Positions 30,479-39,807 of a stretch of DNA of 64,000 bases are shown here, piece by piece. Source of the stretch: Gammaproteobacteria bacterium (GTDB lineage: Bacteria; Pseudomonadota; Gammaproteobacteria; Enterobacterales; Kangiellaceae); the NCBI GenBank assembly GCA_013372875.1, contig JABXIW010000056.1:11612-75611 (forward strand), given 5' to 3'. The notes below the pieces were generated by a model. It was not told the origin of the DNA. It was given only the letters and a program-made list of their open reading frames with translations, and did no database searches. Each line of letters begins with the position of its first letter. Position 1 is the first letter of the stretch. Both the position numbers and the translations under genes were made by a program.

Positions 30479-30503
30479 AAGCCAGCGTTGGCTGGCTTTT
30501 CTT
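30479..30503 (+). terminator. Terminator after the first tip/immunity pair
   Basis: AAGCCAGC and GCTGGCTT form an 8-bp stem with a GTTG loop, followed by TTCTTTGTTTG. It lies 10 bases after the immunity gene stop and about 10 bases before a phased repeat array. Confidence 0.8.
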
Positions 30504-30512
30504 TGTTTGTTA

Positions 30513-30584
30513 TTCGGATGTTTCACAGTAGGCTTCGGAGAGCATTCTGGTTCGGGTTTGGATGTCTTAGCGTTTTGGCTCGGA
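30513..30584. repeat. Four-site phased array (TTCGGA type), candidate mobile-element end
   Basis: TTCGGA, TTCGGA, TTTGGA and CTCGGA start at 30513, 30534, 30557 and 30579, with spacings of 21, 23 and 22 bp. Read from the right this is 22-23-21, the same as the proven transposon ends at 32234 and 38098. No clear TGT terminus is visible on the right side. It directly follows a terminator, as do the arrays at 48207 and 52499. Confidence 0.55.
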
Positions 30585-30673
30585 AGTTGGGGCGGTGCCA
30601 GTATACTTAGACTCCAACCAGAAATATTAAAACAATAAGTTTCTTTATAAAATAAGGAGTGTTTTAGGGTTGC

Positions 30674-32281
30674 ATGAAAGTTAAGAGTTCTGCAATTATC
30701 TATACAGGATATGATTATCAAACTCTTCAGGGAGTTAAACTGCTTGCAGAGTGGCTTCATAGCCCATCCCAGTATGTCAGAGTAGCATTTGAAGCCGATA
30801 CGGATAGCGATGAAATACCTCAAGGTATAGACGATGTTGTTTGTGAACGACCAAATGGAGTTAAAGACTTTTGGCAAGTTAAATTTACCCCCTCACCCGA
30901 GAAGGATGAAAACTGCCTTGCGTGGGATTGGTTGTTAAAGATCTCTGGTAAAACAGCTAGATCTCGCTCTATTCTTAAAAAGCTCTACGATGCTATTAAT
31001 GCTGTGCCTGCTGAAAAGCTTGGTGACGTTGTTCTTTTGACTAATAAGCGGCCGGACAGATCTATGGAGTCTTGCTTTTCTGGTTCAAAAATAGACTTTA
31101 ATCAGGTAGATGATAGCTCGCAAAAAGAGATTATCCGACAATTAGGAAGCAAGGAAGCTGCTATATTTCTTTTTTCGAAGTTGACCGTCCAACATAGTGA
31201 TGGAGACTACCTTACGATAAAGCGTAGTGTCCGAGCCGAGCTTTTGAAGTTTTCCGACGATACAGGCGTTGAACGGCTTGTCGCAAGAGCGCGTGAATGG
31301 GCAATGTTTCAGAGTAATCCTCCGGAAAATGGTTGGATTTATCTTCATCATGTTAGAGAAATTTTATCACCAAAAAGACCGGAGCCCATACCTGAAATAT
31401 TCTCTGTGCCTGAGGATTATTGCCTCCCTGATTCAGATTTTCACAATGATCTACTTGCTCGAATTAGCCGCTCAAACGGCGAAGTCATTACGTTAACGGG
31501 CAAGCCTGGTGTTGGAAAAAGTACGTATCTATCGTTTCTGTGTCAAGAATTGGAAGAGCAGGAAATTCCGCTATTACGTCACCACTATTTCTTATCGTTG
31601 GGAGATACAACAGAAGATAGACTAAGCCCAAGAATTGTTGCTGAATCCCTGTTGCATCAAATCGATAGCTTCCACAAGGAGTCAAATGCAAGTACATCTC
31701 ACCCGGAAAAGTTACGTGATGCGCTGGTAACTTGCTCAAATTACTACAAAGGTAAAGGAAAACCTTTTGTAGTGTTGATTGATGGGTTAGATCATGTTTG
31801 GCGAGATAACGCAAAAAATAAGAGGCCATTGGATGAAGTTTTCAGACAGTTGCTACCCATAACAGAAAACTTAGTCGTGCTTATCGGAACGCAGCCAGTA
31901 GACGATGAATTGCTTCCTAGCATACTGCTTGCTCATTCCTCTAAGAATGAATGGCATTGGTTACCTGAAATGTCTGGAAATTCGATATACGAGTTTTTAA
32001 AATTTAATATTGAATCTGGTCGCTTATTCTTAAACTGTCATGTGGATCATGTAGATGAAGAAATTAAGAAAAGTGCTGGCTCGCTATTAGAAGCTACAAA
32101 TGGCTATCCTCTACATGTGATTTACTCATCGGAGTATTTGTCTCATCATGGATTAGCACTTTCATCTAGGCAAATTGAGAAGCTCCCTCCATGCTCTGGT
32201 GGCAATATTACTACTTACTATTCCGACCTTTGGTGTAGAATCCACACCCTATCGAAAACCCGTCCATTTTGTTTTGGATAA
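30674..32281 (+). pseudogene. N-terminal half of an interrupted STAND defence protein: Cap4-like nuclease plus NACHT NTPase
   Basis: Residues about 10-75 resemble the DUF4297/Cap4 nuclease (TGYDYQTLQGVKLLAEWL, E40, D53-D54, QVK at 68-70), a DNA-cutting effector domain. Residues from about 265 form a NACHT/STAND P-loop NTPase with Walker A GKPGVGKST (276-284) and Walker B FVVLIDGLDHV. The native frame stops at Trp520 (base 32233); the last 15 codons come from the transposon end. The continuation is the minus-strand gene 33880-38109, joined through the shared in-frame CTTTGG. The intact protein would be about 1923 residues, like Avs-type antiphage sensors. As it stands the sensor part is missing, so antiphage activity is doubtful. 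Confidence 0.85.
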
Positions 32282-32310
32282 CCAGTCCATTTTCCTTTAA
32301 ACAGAATCCA
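32228..32310 (+). mobile_element. Transposon end 1 with 6-bp target duplication CTTTGG
   Basis: CTTTGG (32228-32233) is the target sequence, followed by the terminus TGTAGAATCCA at 32234. Four TCCA sites begin at 32241, 32263, 32286 and 32307, spaced 22, 23 and 21 bp. Sites read AGAATCCA, CCGTCCATTTT, CAGTCCATTTT and AGAATCCA. The end at 38098 has the same terminus and identical spacings. IS21-family elements are known to carry several repeated transposase sites at their ends and to make 4-8 bp target duplications. Confidence 0.85.
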
Positions 32311-32389
32311 CTATCAATCAAATGAATGGCTGACATTATTTATCAGGTTTAGCAGCCAATCTAAAGATTGACCTCTAATATGCACTCAA

Positions 32390-32416
32390 CTAAAGTTAGG
32401 TAAGACCTAACTTTAG
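32390..32416. promoter_or_regulatory. Perfect 12-bp hairpin just upstream of the CoiA-like gene
   Basis: CTAAAGTTAGGT and ACCTAACTTTAG form a perfect 12-bp inverted repeat with an AAG loop. It ends 11 bases before the ATG at 32428, so it would cover the ribosome site region in RNA, or serve as an operator in DNA. It has no T-run on the plus strand. Confidence 0.6.
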
Positions 32417-32427
32417 ATAATAAAAAT

Positions 32428-33498
32428 ATGGATGTTTTAATACCTTTTGCCAAGAATAAAATAACTGGAAAGATAGTTTCTGTTGAAGAAGTTGATTCTG
32501 GGTTAAATTGCGGTTGTGAATGCCTTTTTTGTAAAGTTGATATGGTAGCAAGAAAAGGCTCTGATAAGCGCATAGATCATTTCGCACACAGGCCTAAGCA
32601 CACTGACGAAAACCACCATTGCCCAGCAAGCTTTGAGCGCTCTGTCTTTTGGATGTGCAGGTTAATCTTAGAGGAGTCATCAACGTTTCAAACGCCTAGC
32701 TATAGACTTGTTCGTAATAATTATGATCATCGAATTTTTATCGACAAACCAATTACATCAAGCAAGACAATAGAATATCAAAGCGTAGAGTTCCCTTTTA
32801 CCATGAGCGAATTCCCTTCAAACGATATTGCCATCCTGAATGTTAGCGGGCATCGAGTAGCCATAACATTGAACTTTAACTTTGACGCAAGGTCTCAAAT
32901 TGGTCGCAGCAGCCCGTTTGAGTTTAAAGGTGAGTCCTTGGCTCATATCCAAATAGATCTAAAGAATCTTAGCGCAAAGTTTTTGGAAGGAAGGACTGGC
33001 TTTAGAAACATTCTCGAGAGCATGTTATGTTCAGGAACCGAGCTGAAGCACTGGGTATACCATACCAGGGAAGATCCTATTATTGTTGAATATACTAATG
33101 ATGTGAATGCGGCCAAGGCTGAATTTGATGCTCAACGTAATAAGTTTGAAGCTAAAAGACAAAAGATCCAGAGAAAGAAAGAGTTAATCCAGCGCATAAC
33201 TACCTCAAAAGCTGCAAGCGAACCCGTTAGACGCACAAAAGAGCAAATTAATGATCGACTTCGGGCTCTTATTAGATCTGCTGAGGATTTGAGAGATTTA
33301 GGAATAGTTAATGCAGTACGTTGTGAGATGTGCAAATTTACATCACCTTCCGATTCGATCTCCTGTGGCTATTGTTCAGAATCCGACTTTGAATCGGTTG
33401 TGTTGGACGAAGACTTCTTTTATTGCATCGAAAATAAATACTATAACTGGAACTTTGCTGAGTCATCATTAGATATTGTATATACCACAACAAACTGA
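32428..33498 (+). CDS. CoiA-like protein with N-terminal zinc/nuclease-like domain
   Basis: The 356-residue protein begins with a cysteine module (CGCECLFCKVDMVARKG) followed by RIDHFAHRP, the pattern seen at the start of competence CoiA-like nuclease proteins. A long charged helix (about 220-290, rich in K, R and E) precedes a C-terminal zinc-ribbon-like CEMC-x8-CGYC. CoiA-like proteins act in DNA uptake or are found in mobile and defence loci; the exact role here is unknown. It lies inside the transposon, between end 1 and the displaced half of the STAND gene, so it is cargo. Confidence 0.55.
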   Translation: MDVLIPFAKNKITGKIVSVEEVDSGLNCGCECLFCKVDMVARKGSDKRIDHFAHRPKHTDENHHCPASFERSVFWMCRLILEESSTFQTPSYRLVRNNYDHRIFIDKPITSSKTIEYQSVEFPFTMSEFPSNDIAILNVSGHRVAITLNFNFDARSQIGRSSPFEFKGESLAHIQIDLKNLSAKFLEGRTGFRNILESMLCSGTELKHWVYHTREDPIIVEYTNDVNAAKAEFDAQRNKFEAKRQKIQRKKELIQRITTSKAASEPVRRTKEQINDRLRALIRSAEDLRDLGIVNAVRCEMCKFTSPSDSISCGYCSESDFESVVLDEDFFYCIENKYYNWNFAESSLDIVYTTTN

Positions 33499-33642
33499 CC
33501 ACCCCGCTACTATAAATAGGCAAAGTGCTGCTTGATATTATTAACTGAAGATGACGCAATTTGAGCTCTTATAAATCGTTTATTTCATTGCACCAACAAT
33601 AGCGTTACCATAATTGGTGTTAATCTAACAAAAGGAACTCCA

Positions 33643-33813
33643 ATGAAACTGGGTAAGCATTACGATTACTTAATAGAAAATTTTGTACAGTCTGGAAAAT
33701 ACGATAGTCCTGAAGACGTCGTTAGAGCTGCATTAACACTTCTAGAAGCAAGTACTCCCGATGCAATTCAAGCGCAACTGCTTGAGTTGTTAGAAAATAG
33801 TGAGTCAGAATAA
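33643..33813 (+). CDS. Orphan ParD-family antitoxin, short
   Basis: The 56-residue protein MKLGKHYDYLIENFVQSGKY continues with DSPEDVVRAALTLLEAS, the ribbon-helix-helix of ParD-type antitoxins (the segment after the FV-x2-GKY-x-S-x2-EVVR pattern). A ribosome site AAAGGA lies 8 bases upstream. There is no ParE toxin gene behind it; the next open frame is on the other strand. It is shorter than complete ParD proteins (about 80-90 residues), so the toxin-binding tail may be lost. An ACCATAATTGGT palindrome at about 33609 could be its operator. Confidence 0.65.
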   Translation: MKLGKHYDYLIENFVQSGKYDSPEDVVRAALTLLEASTPDAIQAQLLELLENSESE

Positions 33814-33879
33814 TCCGACTATCAATTCCAGCATCCCTTGATAGCCTACTACTATAATTGAATTGCTAGTTCAAAATAT

Positions 33880-36800
33880 TCATCTGCATATTAACTTCTG
33901 TATTTTTTGCTCGCTGAATTCTCTAAACTCATCTTCAGATGTAAGGATTGTAGCGTTACACAAGTAATAACTTCTTTTCTGTATTTCACTTTTATTAAGC
34001 CACTTATTAATATTTTCTTTGCTTACAACAGAATAAGACCCACAACAAGAGCGAACCCCTTTAGGATGAATAGGTTGCCAATAATTGTACCAGAATGATG
34101 AAAAGCCAATTTTAACTCCATCGATTGAGTAGTAAAAAATGCCGTCGGAAGATGAACCTACCAATTTCTTACCTTCAATAGTACATCTGGGAATATAAAA
34201 CCCACGCGATTCGAGATCGGAGTGCCAATGCCCATATCTCATATGCGGATATGAAGTGCCAGCTAATAAAAAGCCTTCAGATTCTTGAGGTTCACCGAAT
34301 ACATAAGACAATTTCTTATCCAGAAGACTGCCCTCGGCCACACAATCAGAGCGCTCTGTTATTTGCATATCCTCCATTAGTTCAAATTCAACTATCGCCT
34401 GTACAACAGTTATATCAATCCAGTTATTGTTATTAATCTTCAGTGGTAATGAAAGTGCCAAAAGTTCATTGCTGTCATCTAATTTTTTAAAGTTATCTAA
34501 AGCTTTTTCAATAAAATGGATTACATCATCTTCGCAAGGAGAGTCTTTACTTTTCCATTCAGGCAACCATTTGGGTTTTTGAGGGTAAAGCTCAAAGTAC
34601 GAAGGCTCGATAGGAAGTGCTGGTAACGATAAATGCTCAGCATAAGAGTCTGGCATACCGTAGTATTGCTTTGCCACTTCAATTGTTCTCAGATATGCAG
34701 AACGACCACGGTGGCTTGCTTGGGTATAAAACTGTCCGGTTGCTCTTTGCCTATCACGGCTTAAAAAGTAATCAATAGCTATTTCTGCGGGAGGCTGATA
34801 TTCGAAAGTATTGTTCCATTCTGATTGGTAATGAAGGGTAAAGGGTAGCCCAGTTCTTTGCTCTTGTTCTTGCAACAAAGAATTGTACAATAGAGGTACA
34901 TGGCTTCCCTGACAATAATCGAATCGATTATTTCCATCATTCAAAATAACAAATGGAGAAAACGGATAAGCATAATCCCCCAAATATTCTGGGTCTGATA
35001 TCAATTCCGATAGTATTAGATCAGATAGGGTGGACCGTGCTTTAATAAATTGTCCCAGATCATTTGGACAAATATATCCCCTAGACTTTGCAATAAAAAA
35101 TACGCACAGCACTTCAACACACTCAGATTCCTGTTTTCTATTTGCTAAGTCTTCCTTCAATAATTCCTCAACTCTTGGGTACTGAGCTATTAAAAGCAGA
35201 GAAAGCTGGTCTATTGTCCATAGCTTAATAGAAGGTATCGGGAGCTTCAGTCTTGAAACTAAAAGTTTAACCAATGCTTCTTCGAGAGTGTCATCCTGAC
35301 GCCAATCCAAGGGCGGCGTTGTAAGTTTAAGGTTACTAACGTCATCTTCCAATCCTTCAACCATTGATAAAGTGAGCTTAAGCGCTTCTTCTTTCCTGCC
35401 ACTATGAACAAGTAAAAATACTAATTTGTCGTTGGGAATAATTAAGCTGCCAAACTTATCCTTCCAACTGTCCGACTGCGATGTTGTTAGTCTTATGAAC
35501 TCATCAATCTTTTTAGGATACAGGTCTGCAACGACTTTAAGCCGTTCAATACTGCTCTCAGGTCTTTCGTACCAATCAGACCAACCACCCATTGCCTTGT
35601 GAGCTTCAACCAAAAGCTCAAAGGCTTTTGCTTTGCCATCTAACTTTTTGGTACTGAAAAAAAGAGGGTCTAATAAGTATCGTTTACCGTCGAAACGATC
35701 TACGAATGTCGATACGTGTGGCTCTAAATAATGTAGTAGTTCAGACTCTTTTCCTTGATCGCACCAGTATCTGTACCAAAGCTTCCAAAATTCACTGGTG
35801 CTATATTTTCCTTTAAGCGCTACTGTCAGCTCTTCGAACTTATTAGGTGGATAATCCGATGGCTGCAACGAAATTTTTTCATGAAGCTCATCATTGGATG
35901 AACGCTTATCTTCAACCTGGTTGTTAATGTTAACCCCAATCAGGCTTTCTATTTCATCGCTGATGTGAATGGCCTGTGGATTTCCTTGTTCAACCTTTTC
36001 TTTAAGAACTTGATAACAGCTTGAATCCAATCCTGTCAAATATAAATGTTTAGTTATGGGTGAAGAAAAGTCACACCTTTCAAGTAATCTTAGAATTGTC
36101 TCTTCAGCATAATACCATTCGCCATCTCTGAGCTCTTGGTCGTAAACTGAAGACGCTGTTTGCGGGTTTAATCTAGCTAATAACGACGATATGGAGTGCT
36201 TAGAATGCCTGGTTTCATCACCATCAGTAAATTCGGAGATATTGAAAACTATCGGTGATATTCGCTCTAGTATTTCCATAGCAGAATCAGGATCAGCGTC
36301 AGAAAGGTATTTCACAGCTGTCAAAACATCAAATATGGTACGATCTTTGTGATGCCCGTAACCGAGCACAAAATCCCATGTTTTTCTCAAACAACTTTCA
36401 AAAAAGGCTAGATTATCGTGTTGTAATGCAATTTGTGCGAGCTCGAGGTAAGCATTAGAGTTCTCAATTGTTTCTTCTAGTTCATTTAACTGCCGCTCCT
36501 CTTCGAGCTCAATAAGAAGTCTCGCTGCATCATCATCAAACAGCTTGAGACTTTCTTCGCAATACCATAGCCTTAGCCACTCAGATCTGAAGATGCCATA
36601 GTCAATAATGTTCTCTAATTCTTCACGTGTGATTTCAGACTTAGTAGTTATCAGATGACAATCAGCAGCAATTTCAATCCAGCTGCGTTTCAAATTTATA
36701 TCGGCTCGTCGTGCGTCCCATTGGTCCTCATCTAATATTGGTTCAGAAGGAAACATTTTACATACCAAATCGAAGTTTAGTGTGTTTCCTGCTAAAAGCT

Positions 36801-38109
36801 CATTTGCCAGCAAATCTGCAATATCATTCAGAAAATCAAAATGAGCAGACACATCTGCTTGATCTGATGTTTCGCTAACTGGTAACCAAGAAAAGTCACC
36901 TTCCGCATTTAACCTAGTACAAAGTGAAGCAAAGAACCAATTATGATAACCTCCCGTATTTCCAACTTTGTAGACTGCCTCCGACTGGTCATCAAAATGG
37001 TTAGTTTCAATACTGGCAAATACTTTCTTAGAGAATACATCTAAAAAATGAGATAAGTGCTGTGAGGAGAAAGAGTTATATTCTGGCCGGCAGGTTATAT
37101 CTGCACCGTCGACAATACTTAACCTAATTGCATCAAGTTCAACTTTACCAATATGGCTCGAATCTTCAGGTAAAGATTGCCAAGCCCTAAAGAGAAGACC
37201 AACTCCGTTCTTTATACGACATGCACTCCTGAAACTAGCCACATACCCATCGGGCCAATTGGAGAAATTTCCTCCTTCAAAAATCGCATCGTAATTTAGG
37301 TTGTCGGTTAATACTCCTGCTTTTATCAATACAGCAGCTTCTGCTTCGTTATCTTGAGTGTGTCGTGAAGATAATAGTTTGGTTTTAGCCCGATACCGAT
37401 CAATAGCTTTCTGCGATAATAGCTCTGCTTGATCAACTGCCCCTCTATACCATAATGCAATTGCCAATATGGATAATTTGGTTGGTGAATACTCATTTTG
37501 TCCAGAAATTATCTCATTCAGAGACAGTTCGTCAGATATAACTAGAGAGAATATTTCTAAGTTAGTAGAATCCCATATCTGGAATTCAGGACCATTGATC
37601 AGCCTAGTTTTTAGCGCCCTATGTCGGTATGCTTCTGCATACTCAAGATCCTGGAACGCATAGGTTTCTGCTTCTGATAATAGTCGAATGCAGGCTCTCA
37701 CAGGCATTCCAATAATAAGCTTATCAAGCACCCAGTCTCGAGTAACACCCTGTCGTAATTCTGAAGAGTCGCCCCCCCGAGCCAAACTCGACCAAAGCCA
37801 ATTATCTTTGAGATGTGTTGGAGCGCTCAAACTCAGCCATTCACACACACATGGCAGTAATGCGTTTATTCGCTCTTGGTGCTCCTCCTGATTTCGTACA
37901 AATACCACTAGGCTTTCATGGAAAGGCCTTACCCCGCAGCCCCCTTCTGACATCATATGTGCAACTGCATCCACACTCGGTGCATATTCGTGATTATCTT
38001 TTACAACAGTACCAATCGCCTGTCTCGGCCACGCAAACTGAAAACCACTACACAAATGAAGAACATCCTTTTGTTTATAGTTCAGGTTACGCCAAAGTGT
38101 AGAATCCAT
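33880..38109 (-). pseudogene. C-terminal half of the interrupted STAND defence protein, inverted
   Basis: The open frame encodes 1409 residues. The first four codons (ATG GAT TCT ACA) are transposon end; native coding begins with CTT TGG at 38097, the same in-frame Leu-Trp on which the plus-strand N-terminal half ends. The next residues, RNLNYKQKDVLHLCSGFQF, look like the winged-helix part behind a NACHT domain, and VRPFHESLVVFVRNQEEH is typical of that region. The remaining ~1200 residues are helical and repeat-like, as in the sensor part of Avs-type proteins. The gene has an open frame and an ATG created by the transposon, so a truncated product could be made, but it lacks the nuclease and NTPase. 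Confidence 0.85.
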
Positions 38110-38174
38110 TTGAATTGTTTGGTGAGTCCATTTTTAATCGAAAGGTGAGTCCAAATTTAACTGGACTAAATCCA
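38092..38174 (+). mobile_element. Transposon end 2 with inverted copy of the target duplication
   Basis: CCAAAG (38092-38097, the complement of CTTTGG) is followed by TGTAGAATCCA at 38098 reading into the element to the right. TCCA sites begin at 38105, 38127, 38150 and 38171, spaced 22, 23 and 21 bp exactly as at end 1. Two sites read GGTGAGTCCA. Since both ends point the same way and the target copies are inverted, one end together with the STAND C-terminal half must have been flipped. Confidence 0.85.
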
Positions 38175-38191
38175 AAGTAACTGAAAATTAA

Positions 38192-38971
38192 CTAGTTATG
38201 GTTATTTGAAAGAGATTTCTCATACTCCTTTTTGGCAATAACCATTTTGGCTATTTTCAAGAGTCCACTCGTAAACTGTCTATCTAGGATTTCTTTAGAG
38301 TTTTCTGCATCTATGGTCTTAAGTAACTGATGGTTTGCAGAAATGTCAGTATCCTTAAGTATATTTTTTGTGATGTTGAGTTTTTTTAACTCATGTCTGT
38401 TTCTCTTCATTATCTCCATTAATGAGCTAAACATAAGACTTCTGGAGTGGTAAAAATCTTTGTGTAAACTGACTGTTAAAAATGTCGATAAGCACTTTTG
38501 ATAGATCTCTTCTAAAGGAACTTCGTAACGGTAAGCGAGCCCTAACCTTAACTCTATTAATACATTGGTAAAGCAACTAATAGTGATAGAATTAAATGAG
38601 TCATCCGGTACGGCATAATATGGCCTGAACTCAATAGCTTTTATCTCACCGCTTTTTCTATAAAAAAGAGCATGGAATTGTTTCCATCCAATTTTTAAAA
38701 TTTGGTTCTTTGTTAATGGTTCAGGCATCAATAGTTTAAATATTGGTTCATTGTAATATTCCTTGATTCCAGGGTATTGAGGTTCAAGCTTTTCAACGCT
38801 GCTGGGTAACATTGTTCTTTCTCCAGAGTACCAATTTTTTATAGTACTAGTGCTTTTCAGATTGCTTGATAAAAGTATTTGCTCAATTACATATTGCTCG
38901 CGCTTATTCTGGGGCAAAAATTTCCTAACCACACAAACGCTCCTTAACTTTTTTGCATCAGATATTTTCAT
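38192..38971 (-). CDS. Unrecognised element-associated protein, divergent from the transposition operon
   Basis: The 259-residue protein is not in a family I know. Its N-terminal 60 residues (SSNLKSTSTIKNWYSGERTM) look like a helix-turn-helix of the kind that places W-x-SG-x-R after a recognition helix, so DNA binding is possible. The rest is helical. It sits directly inside transposon end 2 and is divergent from the excisionase-like gene; the second element has a gene (52686-53597) in the same place and direction. A regulatory or transposition-related role is an inference from position. Confidence 0.5.
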   Translation of the reverse strand: MKISDAKKLRSVCVVRKFLPQNKREQYVIEQILLSSNLKSTSTIKNWYSGERTMLPSSVEKLEPQYPGIKEYYNEPIFKLLMPEPLTKNQILKIGWKQFHALFYRKSGEIKAIEFRPYYAVPDDSFNSITISCFTNVLIELRLGLAYRYEVPLEEIYQKCLSTFLTVSLHKDFYHSRSLMFSSLMEIMKRNRHELKKLNITKNILKDTDISANHQLLKTIDAENSKEILDRQFTSGLLKIAKMVIAKKEYEKSLSNNHN

Positions 38972-39094
38972 AGTGACTCCTTGTTATTTACGGAGGTAAA
39001 AAACACCTTTCAAAATAACAGAAAAAGATCTTGATAAATACACTAAGGATATTTCACACTATTTAGTCCTCTTTTAATCGATTTGAAATGACTG

Positions 39095-39352
39095 ATGACC
39101 ACACAGAAGTACATCACTGCTGAAGAGCTTGAAAAAGTGCTGATAGAAAAATACGGCATTTTAATTGGCGGAGAAAATTTATGGAAAGTTTTAGGTTTTC
39201 AATCGGCAGGATCATTTCAAAGGGCAGCTACCAGAAAGCTGATTCCACTTAAAATATTTCCAATCGATAACCGAAAAGGCAAATTTGCTTTGGCACACGA
39301 TGTTGCGAACTATTTGGTCCAACAAAGGGAGAAATACAATGAATCAGTTTGA
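39095..39352 (+). CDS. Small excisionase-like/winged-helix protein, element copy 1
   Basis: The 85-residue protein has a predicted winged-helix core with VLGFQSAGSFQRA and the segment IDNRKGKFALAHDVANYL. The second element encodes a homologue with IENRKGKYALVSDVAKYL at the same position. Small proteins of this kind commonly serve as recombination directionality factors or as regulators next to tyrosine recombinases. The gene is separated from istA by two terminator hairpins, so it is a separate transcript or an attenuated leader. Confidence 0.65.
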   Translation: MTTQKYITAEELEKVLIEKYGILIGGENLWKVLGFQSAGSFQRAATRKLIPLKIFPIDNRKGKFALAHDVANYLVQQREKYNESV

Positions 39353-39388
39353 GTTTTGGTGACGAAATTTCAATTGGTGAGGAAAAAT

Positions 39389-39454
39389 AAAAGCCGCTAT
39401 AGCGAGTCGGATCGCAGCGGCTTTTGAGGTGTCAAATATTAGTAACCTGACACC
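39389..39454 (+). terminator. Two tandem terminator-like hairpins before the transposase operon
   Basis: AAAAGCCGCT and AGCGGCTTTT (39389-39398, 39416-39425) form a 10-bp stem. GGTGTCA and TGACACC (39428-39434, 39448-39454) form a second one followed by CTTATTTTC. The first is symmetric and would work on both strands. Copy 2 has a comparable terminator in the same place (54118-54154). Confidence 0.7.
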
Positions 39455-39490
39455 CTTATTTTCTATCATTCATCCTTGCATTGTCAAGGA

Positions 39491-39500
39491 TGGACTCACC
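39491..39500 (-). promoter_or_regulatory. Extra transposase-type site upstream of the istA operon
   Basis: TGGACTCACC is the exact complement of GGTGAGTCCA, a 10-mer that occurs twice in transposon end 2 (38121 and 38144). It lies about 80 bp before the first gene of the transposase operon, next to an 8-bp hairpin (CATCCTTG/CAAGGATG). Binding of the transposase here could repress its own operon. Confidence 0.5.
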
Positions 39501-39579
39501 TCTTTTTAACTATCGAAAGTATGGCTAAGTCTTGCTTAGTCTTGTTATGTACATCCCTGTACAGGAGAGGTAATGCTGT

Positions 39580-39807
39580 ATGAACACAAATAATTTAGCA
39601 AGATCAATTAAGAACGCTCTTTATTCGGATGGAAAGCACTTTCCTGGTATAAAAAAACAAGCCAATCAAAATCTTTATAAGATTTGGTGCCGATATCACA
39701 GACTTTATCCTTTAGGTTATTCCAAATCTCAATTTTATTGTAGGTTCCGAAATGAAATTAGAAAAAGAGAACATGTGGAACCTCTAAAAGCAGGAGAATT
39801 AGCATGA
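39580..39807 (+). CDS. Short basic protein resembling an IstA sub-domain
   Basis: The 75-residue protein contains YKIWCRYHRLYPLGYSKSQF, which is like the YP-x-GY-x-R/S-x-F segment found in the DNA-binding region of the IstA that follows (IYPNGYKRSRFFELVKK). It overlaps the istA start by 4 bp and is therefore translated with it. It may be a partial duplicate that helps bind the end repeats, or a leftover. The second element has no separate copy. Confidence 0.5.
   Translation: MNTNNLARSIKNALYSDGKHFPGIKKQANQNLYKIWCRYHRLYPLGYSKSQFYCRFRNEIRKREHVEPLKAGELA

Noticed and set aside
30419..30877. 152-codon minus-strand frame opposite the start of the STAND gene
   Set aside because: It covers a terminator, a phased array and the start of a well-supported gene on the other strand, and its sequence looks like translated repeats.
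33814..33879. Inverted repeat that could explain the inversion junction
   Set aside because: I compared this gap by eye with 44020-46280 and found no convincing matching inverted sequence; the second breakpoint stays unknown.
37469..38148. Overlapping plus-strand frames inside the 1409-codon gene
   Set aside because: They are antisense to a long gene with consistent family-like sequence.
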